NCBI RefSeq assembly: GCF_024166365.1
Contig: NC_064838.1
Location: forward strand, 75,408,001-75,472,000
Reading direction: 5' to 3'
From: Elephas maximus indicus
Taxonomy: Eukaryota; Chordata; Mammalia; Proboscidea; Elephantidae
Length of the DNA: 64,000 nt
Position numbers and translations under genes: made by a program. The notes under the pieces are model-generated. The model saw only the letters and a program-made list of their open reading frames with translations, was not told the DNA's origin and made no database searches. Numbering within the stretch: the stretch's first letter is position 1; the number at the start of each line of letters is the position of its first letter. Of the stretch, positions 11,280-21,806 are shown one piece after another.

Positions 11280-12194
11280 TCATAGCTTGTCCCACCATAA
11301 CTTTCTCATGGCATTTTTAATGTCTGTGTTCCTCAGAGTATAAATCAGAGGGTTGAGCAAGGGTGTCCCAATAGTGTAAAACACAGCCACCATCTTGTCC
11401 ACTGGAAATGTGATTGGAGGGCGAGTATATGTGAATATACACAGAACAAAGAATAAGATGACAGCGCTAATGTGGTAAGTGCAGGTAGAGAGGGCTTTCT
11501 TTCTTCCTTCTGCACTCTTGTTACTCAGAGAGCGTAAGATGAAAATATAGGAGATGATCAGGATTATAAAACTCACCATGCATATGGCCCCACTATTAAA
11601 CACTATGAGTAGATTTATGACATAAGTATCCATGCAGACAAGTTTCAACAAAGGCTGTACATCACAGAAATAGTGGTCAATAACATTGGGGCCAAAAAAC
11701 GGTAATTTCAAAACCACGAAAATCTGTACTAATGAATGGATGCGAGATCCCACCCAAGCCAGATTCAAAAATTCATCACAGACGCACTGGCTCATGATGG
11801 TTGTGTACCGCAGGGGTTTGCAAATGGCCACATAGCGATCAAAGGCCATAAGTATGAGCACGGAGATCTCCATGCACTCAAAAGAATGGGCGGCAAAAAT
11901 CTGAGTCATGCACTCATTGTAGGAGATGACTTTCTTCTTAGATATAGCATCTATGATCAACCTGGGAGCTGTGGTTGTTGAGTAGCAGGCATCAGCAAAG
12001 GACAAGTAGAAAAGGAAGAAGTACATGGGGCCTCCTAACATCCGACTGTATCCGATGGTCATCACAATAAGTAAGTTTGCCAACAGAGTTGCAAGGTAGA
12101 GAAACAAGAAGACCACAAACACTATTTTCTCCTTCAGAACATCCTGTGTTAACCCAGACAGAATGAACTCAGTCACACTGCTGTTCAGCTCCAT
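11280..12194 (-). CDS. OR4C11: Olfactory receptor, OR4C11-like, intact (gene A)
   Basis: Seven-transmembrane G-protein-coupled odorant receptor of olfactory sensory neurons, expected to signal through Golf and cAMP. The single-exon reading frame gives 304 residues from the Met at 12,194, which starts MELNSSVTEF with an N-glycosylation site at Asn4. An in-frame Met at 12,242 would add 16 residues, but family members start like the shorter form. Visible hallmarks are PMYFF at 56-60, MAFDRYVAIC at 116-125, the C95-C177 disulfide pair, KALSTC at 233-238 before TM6, and PLLNPLIY at 278-285 in TM7. Length is normal for the family. From memory the closest match is human OR4C11. Oddities: Phe167 stands where relatives have the Cys of LPFCGPN, and TM1 has LAN instead of GN. 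It is the only intact receptor of four here. The ligand is unknown, and an upstream 5' UTR exon is expected but was not identified. Confidence 0.93.
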   Translation of the reverse strand: MELNSSVTEFILSGLTQDVLKEKIVFVVFLFLYLATLLANLLIVMTIGYSRMLGGPMYFFLFYLSFADACYSTTTAPRLIIDAISKKKVISYNECMTQIFAAHSFECMEISVLILMAFDRYVAICKPLRYTTIMSQCVCDEFLNLAWVGSRIHSLVQIFVVLKLPFFGPNVIDHYFCDVQPLLKLVCMDTYVINLLIVFNSGAICMVSFIILIISYIFILRSLSNKSAEGRKKALSTCTYHISAVILFFVLCIFTYTRPPITFPVDKMVAVFYTIGTPLLNPLIYTLRNTDIKNAMRKLWWDKL

Positions 12195-12875
12195 GGTTAC
12201 AGTTGACGTGAAAGGATGCACTGAGAAATGGTTTCTATGCAAAGAGAAGGGTGTAGGTGGTGATTTGGCAATAGCAGCAGACTCGGAGTCTAAACTCTAA
12301 CTGTATAATTCTAGTTCCATTCTGGCTCCGTGATAGAAATCTCACCTTCAGAGTGGAAGACCTGGTTGTTTCCCAGCTGATGCACGGCATGTGCAGCCAC
12401 AAACCCATCTATCCATGGAGGCTTGCTTGTTTCAATGCTGCTGAATGGTCTCAGCTGAGCTTCCAGACTAAGATGGAGCAGAAGGGAAGGCCTGGGAAAC
12501 TACTAAAGAATATCAGTGAATGAAAACCCTGCGGATCATTATGGTGCGATCCCATGTTGTGCATGAGGTCACTGTAAGTCACAGATGACTTGATGGCAGC
12601 TAACAACGACATAATCAGTTAGGGTTTTTTTTTTTTCTTTTTTATGCTGATATCCATGGTTTAACCACAGGCATTGACTAAATGTCTTCCTTGTGGGTCT
12701 AAGACATTTTGGGGGGAGAAAAAAAAAAAAAAACACGGGCAATTTTGCTCTCTGACAAATTCTGAGAACTGCTTATTTTCCTTTATGACCTTGAACAAGT
12801 CACTTTAATACCTTGAAACTTTTTCTTCATATAAAACTTAGCTTGTAGTAGAATCTTGGTAAGTGTATGTAAGAA
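12195..12875. other. 5' flank of gene A
   Basis: Matches 51,977-53,172 apart from the MaLR LTR there. It should contain part of the promoter or 5' UTR intron of gene A. No convincing TATA box or Olf1/EBF site was seen. T- and A-runs at about 12,626 and 12,719. Confidence 0.5.
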
Positions 12876-13045
12876 TCCCTTGGAGCCCTGTTAGTGTGGT
12901 TGAGAGCTCAGCTGCTAACCAAAAGATCGGCAGTTCAAATCCATCAGCTGCTCCTTGGAAATCCTATGGAATGATTCTGCTCTGTCCTACAGGTTCACTA
13001 AGAGTCAGAATTGACTTGATAACATTTCTTTCTTTTTCCTTGTTT
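12876..13045 (+). mobile_element. AfroSINE in X only
   Basis: Complete short-type SINE (GGAGCCCTGTTAGTGTGGTT through AGAGTCAGAATTGACTTGAT). Absent from the matching place at about 53,172 in X'. Confidence 0.88.
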
Positions 13046-13055
13046 TTGGTTAAAA

Positions 13056-13262
13056 AGCCCTTGTAGTGCAGTGGTTAAATTCTAGGTTGCTAACTGAAAA
13101 GTTGGCGGCTGGAACCCACCAGCCCTCCTGTGAGTGAGAGATGTGGCAGCCCGCTTCCCTAAAGATAACAGCCTTGGAAACCCTATGGAGCAGTTCTACT
13201 CAGTCCTGTAGGGCCGCTACGGGTAGGAATCGATTTGATGGCAAGTTTTTTTTTTTTTTTTT
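13056..13262 (+). mobile_element. AfroSINE, long variant (shared with X')
   Basis: Carries the GAGATGTGGCAGCCCGCTTC insert and a 3' T-run. Orthologous in position to 53,176-53,378, so older than the duplication. Confidence 0.88.
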
Positions 13263-13440
13263 TGGGGGGAGTATGAAAGCATATATGGAATATATGTGTG
13301 TAACTCAATATTTGAAAAACATTATTCCTATATAATTCAAACATTAAGTTGGAGATTTCCTATTGAGAAAAAAAAAATTTTCCTTAATTTGGACACAAGT
13401 TTAAACCAGTTATTCCTGACTTCTTCAGTATCTGAGTTGG

Positions 13441-14055
13441 GTTATGTGTTTTCATTTACATTGGCCTAAATGGTATGTTAGCCACTTTTTATGCCTCTGG
13501 ACCTCATTTTTAAGGTCTTAGTCAGGTTCTATTGCACTTAGTGTCAAGGTGGGTTCCTTTTGAAATGCATACAGCTCAGCTGACTGGAGTGGAGCCTCAT
13601 CTTTGTATAGGTTGAGCCTTCTATTAGATGATGTTTCCTAGATATGTTACATTTGCAAAGGTTTGCCTTTTTTTCCTTTATTTCTGTGACATAAGGCTTG
13701 CAAACATCACTATGGTTTTCCTGTGTGACAGTTAGGGAGCCCTGCTAGGTTAGTTTTGGTTTTTCTGTGTCATATTTGGAAAACCAAAGGCTTTCCATGT
13801 AACCTAATAGAAAGACTTCAGTCATAAATTATCTGCCGAGTTTTCAGTGGCATACTGTCATGTCACAGACTGGTGGCACCAAAATGCCACTGACCTGATT
13901 GGTGGATTGTATTGTCAGATCATATTTCTCAAAATCCATATTACCAACCATAAAGTTAAACACACTCAATTAGTAAGCATGCTTTCCAATACTGAAAACA
14001 CATGCCATCAAAAAACATTTTTTTAAATAAAAATTTGGTAATGAAAGGGTTAAGA
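13441..14055. other. About 620 bp present in X but not X'
   Basis: X' passes directly from the equivalent of 13,440 to 14,056. No terminal repeats or target duplication were recognised, so loss from X' is as likely as gain in X. No gene. Confidence 0.6.
13845..13892. other. Perfect 9-bp inverted repeat with 30-bp loop
   Basis: CAGTGGCAT (13,845-13,853) and ATGCCACTG (13,884-13,892) could form a hairpin. The loop holds a further palindrome, GGTGGCACC. It lies in a segment present only in X. Confidence 0.6.
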
Positions 14056-14628
14056 AGAAATGATATCTCCAACTTCGACTCTTGATTTTGCCTTCATTGT
14101 CAGTCAGGACACACGGGGTGTTTGAATAAATCATCGAGGCTGGTAGTATCGAGCAGAATTACTGTATATGTGAAATCACCCATTACTCACGTTAGATACA
14201 TAGTATTGAATTTCACATCCTATGGATGCAACCGGATATACCACTTCTTGTATTTCTAAAAGCTAAATGATGTCTTCACTCAATGTGATTCTACCACTAT
14301 CTTACAAAACTTTTGTTTTCTGCCAAGTTTTGTTTCTCTTAAAACATAATTTAAAAAATATATTTCATCATTTCACCATGCAGATATCTTCCCCCATGTT
14401 GTACTCTATTTTTTGCATATACGTGTACGTATCTATAGAATTGTAAACTTCTCTGATATTTTAAATATTCTGATTTTCTTTTGGAATTGTTAAAACCTTT
14501 TTCCTATATAAAGATTATCTATAATGTATTCATTTACTTTAGGAGTTGTAAATTAACATATACAGGAAATTCATAATATGTTTTCAAAATTTTTTTTAAT
14601 CATTTAATTTGTTTTCAAATGTTCACCC

Positions 14629-15093
14629 TCATAAAAGATTTTTATCTGATTTTTTTTCAGCTATGTTGGTGTTAATTCCCTGGTCCTCCAGATGTCCCAG
14701 TCTGCATTCTAATTGCTCGAGTCTGCTCCTCTGACTTCCTATTACGTTGTCTAATTCTGTTATTTTATTGTTAATCTTTTGGATTTCTACATGTTGTCTC
14801 TCTATGGATTCTTGCAACTTATTAATTTTTCCAGTATGTTCTTGAATAATCTTTTTGAGTTCTTCAACAGTTTTATCAGTGTGTTCCTTGGCTTTTTCTG
14901 CAGATATCCTAATTTCATTAGTGATATCATTAAGCATTCTGTAAATTAGTTTTTTATATTCTGTATCTGATAATTCCAAAATTGTATCTTCATTTGGGAA
15001 AGATTTTGATTCTTTTGTTTGGGGGGTTGGAGAAGCTGTCCCGGTCTGCTTCTTTAAGTGGTTTGATATGGATTGTTGTCTCCGAGCCATCAC
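14629..15093 (-). CDS. L1 ORF1p N-terminal fragment
   Basis: A 154-residue open frame, MMARRQQSIS to KKSDKNLL. It has a basic, polar N-terminus and then heptad-rich sequence (roughly residues 45-140, for example ELKKIIQEH and ITELDNVI) typical of the ORF1p trimerising coiled coil. The RRM and C-terminal domains that bind RNA are absent, because the element ends here and the stop codon lies in the flanking duplication. Full ORF1p is about 340 residues. The frame has no internal stop, which fits a young insertion. It should not support retrotransposition. Confidence 0.8.
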   Translation of the reverse strand: MMARRQQSISNHLKKQTGTASPTPQTKESKSFPNEDTILELSDTEYKKLIYRMLNDITNEIRISAEKAKEHTDKTVEELKKIIQEHTGKINKLQESIERQHVEIQKINNKITELDNVIGSQRSRLEQLECRLGHLEDQGINTNIAEKKSDKNLL

Positions 15094-16130
15094 TGGGAAA
15101 CTAGTTTTTCCAGAAAATCCGCTAAAAAAAAAACTGCAGTCAGATCCCTATCAGAGTTCTCCCTTTGGCTCAGGCTATTCAGATGTTAATGAAGCCGCCT
15201 GGGAAGGGTGGGGGAGGGAACAGAGAGATAGGAGAGTAGCACCTCAGAATATAGCCAGAGTTGCTTGTCTTGCTTGGAATGACTGTTATATCTGAGATTC
15301 TCGCGGGCGCGTCGCCTATGTGTGCTGGCTGTGTGGAGATTGCCCCCGGGGGGTCTGGCCCGCTGGAGTCACGGTCAGATCCTCCGCTTCCAGCCCCACG
15401 CCCAGCGTCAAGGCTCCCCTACTGGGACGGTGCACTCTCAACTCCAAAATCAGTCGCTGCCTCCCGGGGACTTCTCGTCTCTCCAGCCGCGTGGCCGTGC
15501 CGCCCCCGTGAACTAGGCGGGCCCCCTCCCGGGGTTAGTTCAGATGGGTGGAGTAGCTCCCTGTGCTTGTGCCGCAACCGAGTGTCCTGGCTGGAACGCT
15601 GTTCTCCCCACTCCAATACCAGTCGCTGCCTCCCGGGGACTTCTCCTACCGGCTGCGTCCCACGCCGCCCGCGCGACCCGGCTGGTCCCCTTCCCGGGGT
15701 TAGTTCAGGGGGTGGAGCAACTCTCCGTGTTTATGGCGTACCTGCGTGCAGTCCTAATCCCTGCGGGACGGTTCCCCGGCTCGGATGCTGCTCTTTCTGC
15801 TCCAAGATCAGTCACTGCCTCCCGGGGACTTCTCCTACTGGCTGCGTCCCACGCCGCCCGTGGAACCAGCTGGTCCCCCTCCCGGGGTTAGTTCAGGGGG
15901 GTGGAGCAGGTCTCTGTGCTTGTGCCGTACCTGACTGGTACGCTGGCTCCAGGCTCTGGAAACAATCGCTGCTTCCCCGTATTAGTTCGTTCTCCGTCTC
16001 TAAATCTGTGTTTGTTGTTCAGGGTTCGTAGATTGTTATGTATGTGATCGATTCACTTGTTTTTCCGTGTCTTTGTTGTAAGAGGGATCCGAGGTAGCGT
16101 CTGCCTAGTCCGCCATCTTGGCTCCGCCCC
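14644..16130 (-). mobile_element. L1 fragment: complete 5' end, 5' UTR and start of ORF1
   Basis: On the minus strand the element opens at 16,130 with GGGGCGGAGCCAAGATGGCG, the classic L1 start with its YY1-type site. A GC- and CpG-rich 5' UTR follows with tandem monomers, then ORF1. It is cut off inside ORF1 at an A-rich point. An 11-base target-site duplication, AAAAGATTTTT, lies at 14,633-14,643 and 16,131-16,141. The paralogous site at about 54,150 in X' is empty. It is therefore a single insertion after the X/X' split, retaining only about the first 1.49 kb of an L1. This is the reverse of the usual 5' truncation. Confidence 0.9.
15451..15990 (-). repeat. Tandem monomers of the L1 5' UTR
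   Basis: The core CTGCCTCCCGGGGACTTCTC recurs beginning at about 15,457, 15,626 and 15,815, with a weaker fourth unit near 15,967. Spacing is about 169, 189 and 154 bases. Each unit also carries a shared CCCGGGGTTAGTTCAG block. The region is the only CpG-dense stretch in the window. Monomeric promoters are known from mouse L1; here the arrangement is read directly from the sequence. Confidence 0.8.
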
Positions 16131-16141
16131 AAAAGATTTTT

Positions 16142-19100
16142 GAATGAACCCCTTCCCATGGTATAGTCTTTTCTTTATTATTAGTCATTTCAGATAGTAA
16201 ATTTCAAGATTATTGAGGCAAAAGCTATGATTATCTTCATACTTATTGGTAACTACTGTCAAATAGCCTTCCTTTTTTTTTGTATCAAGGTTTATTAGAA
16301 ATATTTTAATTATACAGGGAATATATTTATGTAATAAAATATCCAACCTTTAAAATAAATTACAGGATTAAAAAAATTATCCTTCTAAAATTCATAAATT
16401 CCCAATCCCATGTTACAGAGGTAACTAATAGTTCCTTACATATTTTTCCAAATTTTCAGAGTTATACATGTACATATTTTGTTTATATATCCTTTTTGAT
16501 GTAAAAATCGGATTTTTTTCCACTTGTTTCTAAAATTACAGGAATATGAAACAGATTTCTAATGAATATCAAACTTGGATCATTATCGTATTTGCTTGAT
16601 GAGTAAAAGTAAAACTATGATATACATTTCCTTGATTACTGGTGATAATATAATTTTTGTACATGTTTTACTTATATTTCATCTTTCTGATTTACATATT
16701 TTTGTCCATTAGTTTTTTAAATATCTTTAAATTTGAGCTCTTTCCCTTTTTTCATGTTTATGTCCATCAGTCAACAATTTTGAGAGTTGTGTCTTTATCC
16801 TGTCTTATATTATTTCTATAATTTTTAATATTAATGTCAAAGGATCTAGAATTTATTTAGAATGAATTTTTAGGTACCTTTACTTTTTCTGATCAATCAT
16901 CTGTTCATCAATGAATCAATAACACCTTCAACTCAGCCATCGTATGTACTAAGAACCTAATCAGGTCGCTGGTAGCTATAGCAGCACATAGATATGTGTC
17001 TTCAAGCTCTTTATGATCACATTGGACAGATAACACAATTCTGAATAAGATAATTATCTGCAAAAAGTTACACGTGACTATATATGATAATACCTAATGA
17101 ATTGTAGTTCCAAAAGTAGACAGAACCCTAGAGAACAAATTGAGGGTCAGTGAAGGTTCATAAATGAGAAATGAATGGAGTTACTGATTTCAATGTATGA
17201 AACTGAAGTTTCTCACCAAATTTTATGGAACTAAAGCTTATACTGAATTTTACCAAGTAGAATTAATGTTTCAAATTAGTAAGTGAAATTGTTCCTCTTA
17301 TAAAGCTGTACAAAAAGAAATAAAACTTTGTTTTATTTATTTATTTTTTCTGTGACCCAGCTCAAATATTAACTCAGCGTGATAATACCAGTTATAAAAA
17401 CAAAAAGCTTTGACCGGCAGTTTCACTTATCTCTGACAAATATAAAAAGCAAGTGAATTAATTATTACTTTTTTTTGAAACACTAAGTTCCCGACAGGGA
17501 CTAAAGACAAAAGCATGTCATTTGCTGTGAGGAGAGGAACAGTTAGGCTAGCGAGTGAGTAAAAGATGATAAGGAGGGGAGAAGCATGAACTGATTCAGG
17601 TAAGCATTGTAAAAAACTATACTCTTATTAAAACAAGAAGTTGTAAGAGGTAAGTTTGTGGGCTGATGATGGACAGCAGTGAAAGCCAGGTGATGCAATT
17701 CTATTTGATTTTGCTTTAAATGAGCAAAGAAGATTTGAAACCTGAAGATAGGCAAGCAGCACTTCACAAAGATGTATGCATTAGCTAAGATCAGCAGTCC
17801 CTTAGAGTTCTATCACTGAGCTCAGCCACTGTTTCCTAATACTCCTGAACAGTCCTAACTCCCTGATATTGGAGGAAACCACGGTAGGGGAACTTACTAT
17901 TAGCTGTTCTTTAGTATCTTTAATTTTTACTTTGCCTGTTGAAATGTTAATAGTTCAAATTATAGCTCATCCCAAATCTCTATCTCTGGCCCCAAAAGTC
18001 TTCCCTTTTCTTCCCAGACAAATAGGCATCTACCTCTATCCCCTATACTCTTATATCAGTATGTACTTTATTAGGTATGTATTGAATTGAGTGAGGTAAT
18101 ATTAGATTATATATTATTTTTGCATGACCTTAAATAGGTTTTCACTTTCATTATTTGACCTATGAGCTTTTTCATGAGGTAAGTTAGCCATTTATCTTTT
18201 TTTCCTTATGTACAAAGATTCATCTGTAATAGACTTTTGCCAAGTACAACCAGGCTATAAAAAGGTTTGGATGCTACTAGATAGCCTCTCTCTCCAGTGT
18301 CTAACAACAATCATATAAATCATCAAATCTCAACCATTCATGTAGACCGCATCCTAGAAAAGAGAAGTCCCAAACCAGCAGAGAATGATGTCCAATGACA
18401 CCTTAAGTTTCTTTCCTGTCTCCAAAACCAACCACTGTAAATTTCATGGTGGGACAAATACCAAACTAGGTGCATAACAAATAATAGTGAAGGGAGGGAA
18501 GGGACAGAGACTGGCCGAAGTTAAAGTAAGAGAGAGGAGAGTGACAGTCAGCGAATGCCAGGGAAGGAAGAAGAGTCAGAGTATGGGATGCAGAAAGACA
18601 AATGGGAGGAGAGAAACAAAGAATGTTATTGAGGGTTGTGTGACCCAAGATTTCATCACAGAGTTCAACTTTTTTCTCCCTGACCAACTATACTACCACT
18701 TGGACCTCAACCTGAGAGCAGATGCCACTGTAGGTCATGATCAAGGGTTGCCATGGGTCTTGAAAATCCTGTCTCATAAACATCACCATTGAACTTCAAA
18801 TCTTTAAAAGAGGATCCCGAAGATTAGAAATTTCTGCTTATGCTGGCTTCAATGCCATAGTGTAGTTTATTTCCTCTTGTGTAAGCAGGAAGGACTTTGA
18901 TAGATAGTGTACTTGCTCTGAGGCCAGCAAAGATTTAGGAATCCTTATCCAGCTTCACCTTTCATTGAAGGGTAAAGACCGAGTGAGTATAGATTCCATC
19001 AGAGCATAGATTCCACAAGATCACTTATAAGGAGGTATTGTGAAGAAAATATTTTTACCAGACTTGAAAAAGTTACCTCTTTTCTTATAAGCAGATATAT

Positions 19101-20583
19101 GACTTCCAATTAAGTATATTTTTCATATCTTCAGCATTAATTTGCTTAGAAGATGAATCATATGAATCCCAGTTGAAACATGGAAACAGTACTTCACTGA
19201 CATTTCTCAATGCTTTCTAACACAGGAGGTTATGGAGAGTGGGGAGTTTATGGAGAGAAGGAACCCTGCAAATGCAGACTTTCCATTGTTGCTCCCCAGA
19301 AGAAGCAGTAGCTTAGAAAAAACAAGTGGGTCAATGACACTGGGCAGTGTGGTTTAAAAAAATAAAATATCAAATGTTCATCAATCTTGTTCTTGAAAAG
19401 GTGTTTTTGGAATAAGCTATTTCAGTACACTGAGGGAGAAATAACTCTGAGGTCAGTCCCCTTCCCACAGGTACTTTTGAGTTAAGGTTTCTCTTTTTAC
19501 TGTGTTGGATATTTATTGTAATTCACACAAAATCTGCAAAAGCCTATGGCAGGCTTTCAGCCTCAGGAGCTCCAAAAAAAACCATTACTCCCAGCCAAGT
19601 CCCTAAGGATGTTCCAATGTGCTACCCAGGTCAGACAGTTCAAGAGCAAAAGCAAACCTTGGGGCCAATAAGTTAAACTCCATTCTCACTTTGAATGCAT
19701 TTGAGGAAACCTCAATCCCTTCTCCATAGGATTGCTTAAACCCATCTCTTCTAGAAGGATTAAAGTCTTGAAGCCAGTTAAAGGCTCAGATGAGTGAAAT
19801 ATGTGTGGTAGACATGAATTCAGGCAAGTTTCTTAACCTATTAATTTCAGTTTCCTCTTTTGTAAGAGATATCTGGTAATAATTATTACTTATTACTTTT
19901 AACATTATTAATATTACATTCTCCTGTTTCTAACCCCATCTATGTTTTAAGATAGTTCATAAAGAAGGGAGACAGAAGGAAAAGAGAAAGGAAATATGGA
20001 ATACTTGTCTTATGTGTTTTCTTTTTCTTTTTAAAGATATGATTTTCCACTCATAGGAAAGAAACCTCAATTTTTGTTTTTTTAATGTGGTTGCACGTAA
20101 TTAAAGATGGGACAGATTACATTGCAATATTGCTTTCTTGTTTGGGAGACCATGCTTCTACCCAGAGTTCTGACGTCAGAATGTCCTGCTAGGTGTATCA
20201 GTGCCTGCCAGGTATCCCCAATGAGAATGAAATGAGAGGTCCAAGGAGGGGCTCAGACTGAGAGATGTGAGGCAGAAAAGGAGGCATGATTTACATTTTC
20301 ACCGAAGGGCCTAGTGGCAAAAAGCAGACCCAAACTTCTTGGAGAAAATCATGCCCAACATCTGGAATTTTTTGTTATAAACAGAGGAGTATACTCTTGA
20401 GGAAGCTTTTTGGCGAGTCATTGAAAGTATATAAGCCTCAGATTTTCCATCAATTGGATGGGAACAAGAAGACCTAACTTTAAAAAGCTTCTTTAAAAAC
20501 TAAAAGATATAATACATAGAAAGAAAGCACCCCTGGTTCAGAAATGTGCAAAGAAGTACTTACGTGTTTTTATTAATCCTTTC
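16142..20583. other. Gene-free AT-rich DNA of unit X
   Basis: Collinear with 54,160-58,760. Patches near 16.2-16.7 kb resemble old L1 3' sequence (TGTCAAATAGCCTTCC). A MIR-like patch lies near 19.82-19.88 kb. No coding similarity in any frame. Confidence 0.55.
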
Positions 20584-20591
20584 TAAACTTG

Positions 20592-21410
20592 TGAACTATA
20601 TGAAGAAGGTGGCATCAGGATTGGAGGAAGTCTCATTAACAACCTGCAATATGCAGATAACACAATGTACCTTGCTCAAAGTGAAGAGGACTGGAAACAC
20701 TTACTGATGAAGACCAAAGACAACAACCTTCAGAATGGATTACACATCAACATAAAGAAAACAAAAATCCTCACAACTGGACCAGTAAGAACATCATGAT
20801 AAATGGTGAAAGACTGAAGTTGTCGAGCATTACATTTTACTTGGATCCACAATCAATGTCCATGGAAGCAGTAGTCAATAAATCAAACAACACATTATAC
20901 TGGGTTAATCTACTACAAAAGACCTCTTTAAAGTATTAAAAAGCAAATATGCCCCTTTGAGGACTAAGGTGCACCTGACCCAAGCCACGGTGTTTTCAGT
21001 TGTCTTTTACACATGTGAAAGCAGTACAATGAATAAGGAAAACCAAAGAAGAGCAGATGCCTTTGTAATTATGGTGCTGGTATGGACTGTCAGAGGACTG
21101 AACAAATCTTTCTTGGAAGAAGTACAGCCAGAATGCTCATTTGAAGAAAGATTGACTCAACTACGTCTCACATACTTTAGACATGTTATCAGGAGGGACC
21201 AGTCCCTGGAGAAGGACATCATTCTTGGTAAAGTAGAGGGTCAATGAAAGAGAGGAAGACCATCAACAAGATGGATTGACACAGTGGCTGCAACAATGGG
21301 CTCAAGTATAACAATGATTGTTAAGGGTGGCACAGGACCTGGCAGTGTTTTGTTGTGTTAGACATAGGGTTGCTATGAGTCCAAACCGACTCAATGGCAC
21401 CTAACAACAA
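20592..21410 (+). mobile_element. RTE copy inserted in X only
   Basis: From the ATCAGGATTGGAGGAAGTCT block (RT domain) to the 3' end at ACCTAACAACAA. Flanked by TAAACTTG (20,584) and TAAACATG (21,411), an imperfect 8-base duplication. The X' site at about 58,763 lacks it. Confidence 0.85.
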
Positions 21411-21412
21411 TA

Positions 21413-21560
21413 AACATGCAGACCTCAGGCCCAGAGAAGGGAAATAACTCACCTAAGGTCACACAGTTAGTTAGTGACAGAATTGAGCATAGGATAAAAT
21501 CTTTAACTACAAGTCTAAAGCGCTTTCCTTCTGATAAGGTATGTACAGTAATGCCATAAA
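21413..21560 (+). mobile_element. MIR 3' fragment
   Basis: GGCCCAGAGAAGGGAAATAA and AAGGTCACACAGTTAGTTAG match the MIR 3' region. X' partner at 58,768-58,890. Confidence 0.7.
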
Positions 21561-21596
21561 CGTTCTTGGCCTGGAAAATAACAACAGCCAAAAGTG

Positions 21597-21806
21597 GACT
21601 CCATGGGTGGCATAAATGGTTAAGTGCTTCCCTACTAACTGAAAGGTTGGTGGTTTGAACTCACCCAGAAGCCTGGGAAGAAAGGCCTGTCAAAATGCTT
21701 CCAAAAGGCACCAGCTTTCAAAATCCTATGGAGTGCAATTCTACTCTGCACACATGGGGTCACCATGAGTCAGAATCAACTCAAAGGCAACTAAAAAAAA
21801 AAAAAA
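21597..21806 (+). mobile_element. AfroSINE, GGCCTG variant (shared with X')
   Basis: Third variant, with a GGGAAGAAAGGCCTGTCAAA block and the tail CACCATGAGTCAGAATCAAC, then an A-run. Its X' partner at 58,945-59,607 is split by RTE. Confidence 0.85.

Noticed and set aside
15261-16031. 256-codon plus-strand open frame, proline- and serine-rich
   Set aside because: It is antisense to the GC-rich L1 5' UTR monomers. Composition and repetition explain the lack of stops.
18487-18792. 101-codon open frame, basic
   Set aside because: Not kept in the X' copy at 56.5 kb; purine-rich low-complexity start.
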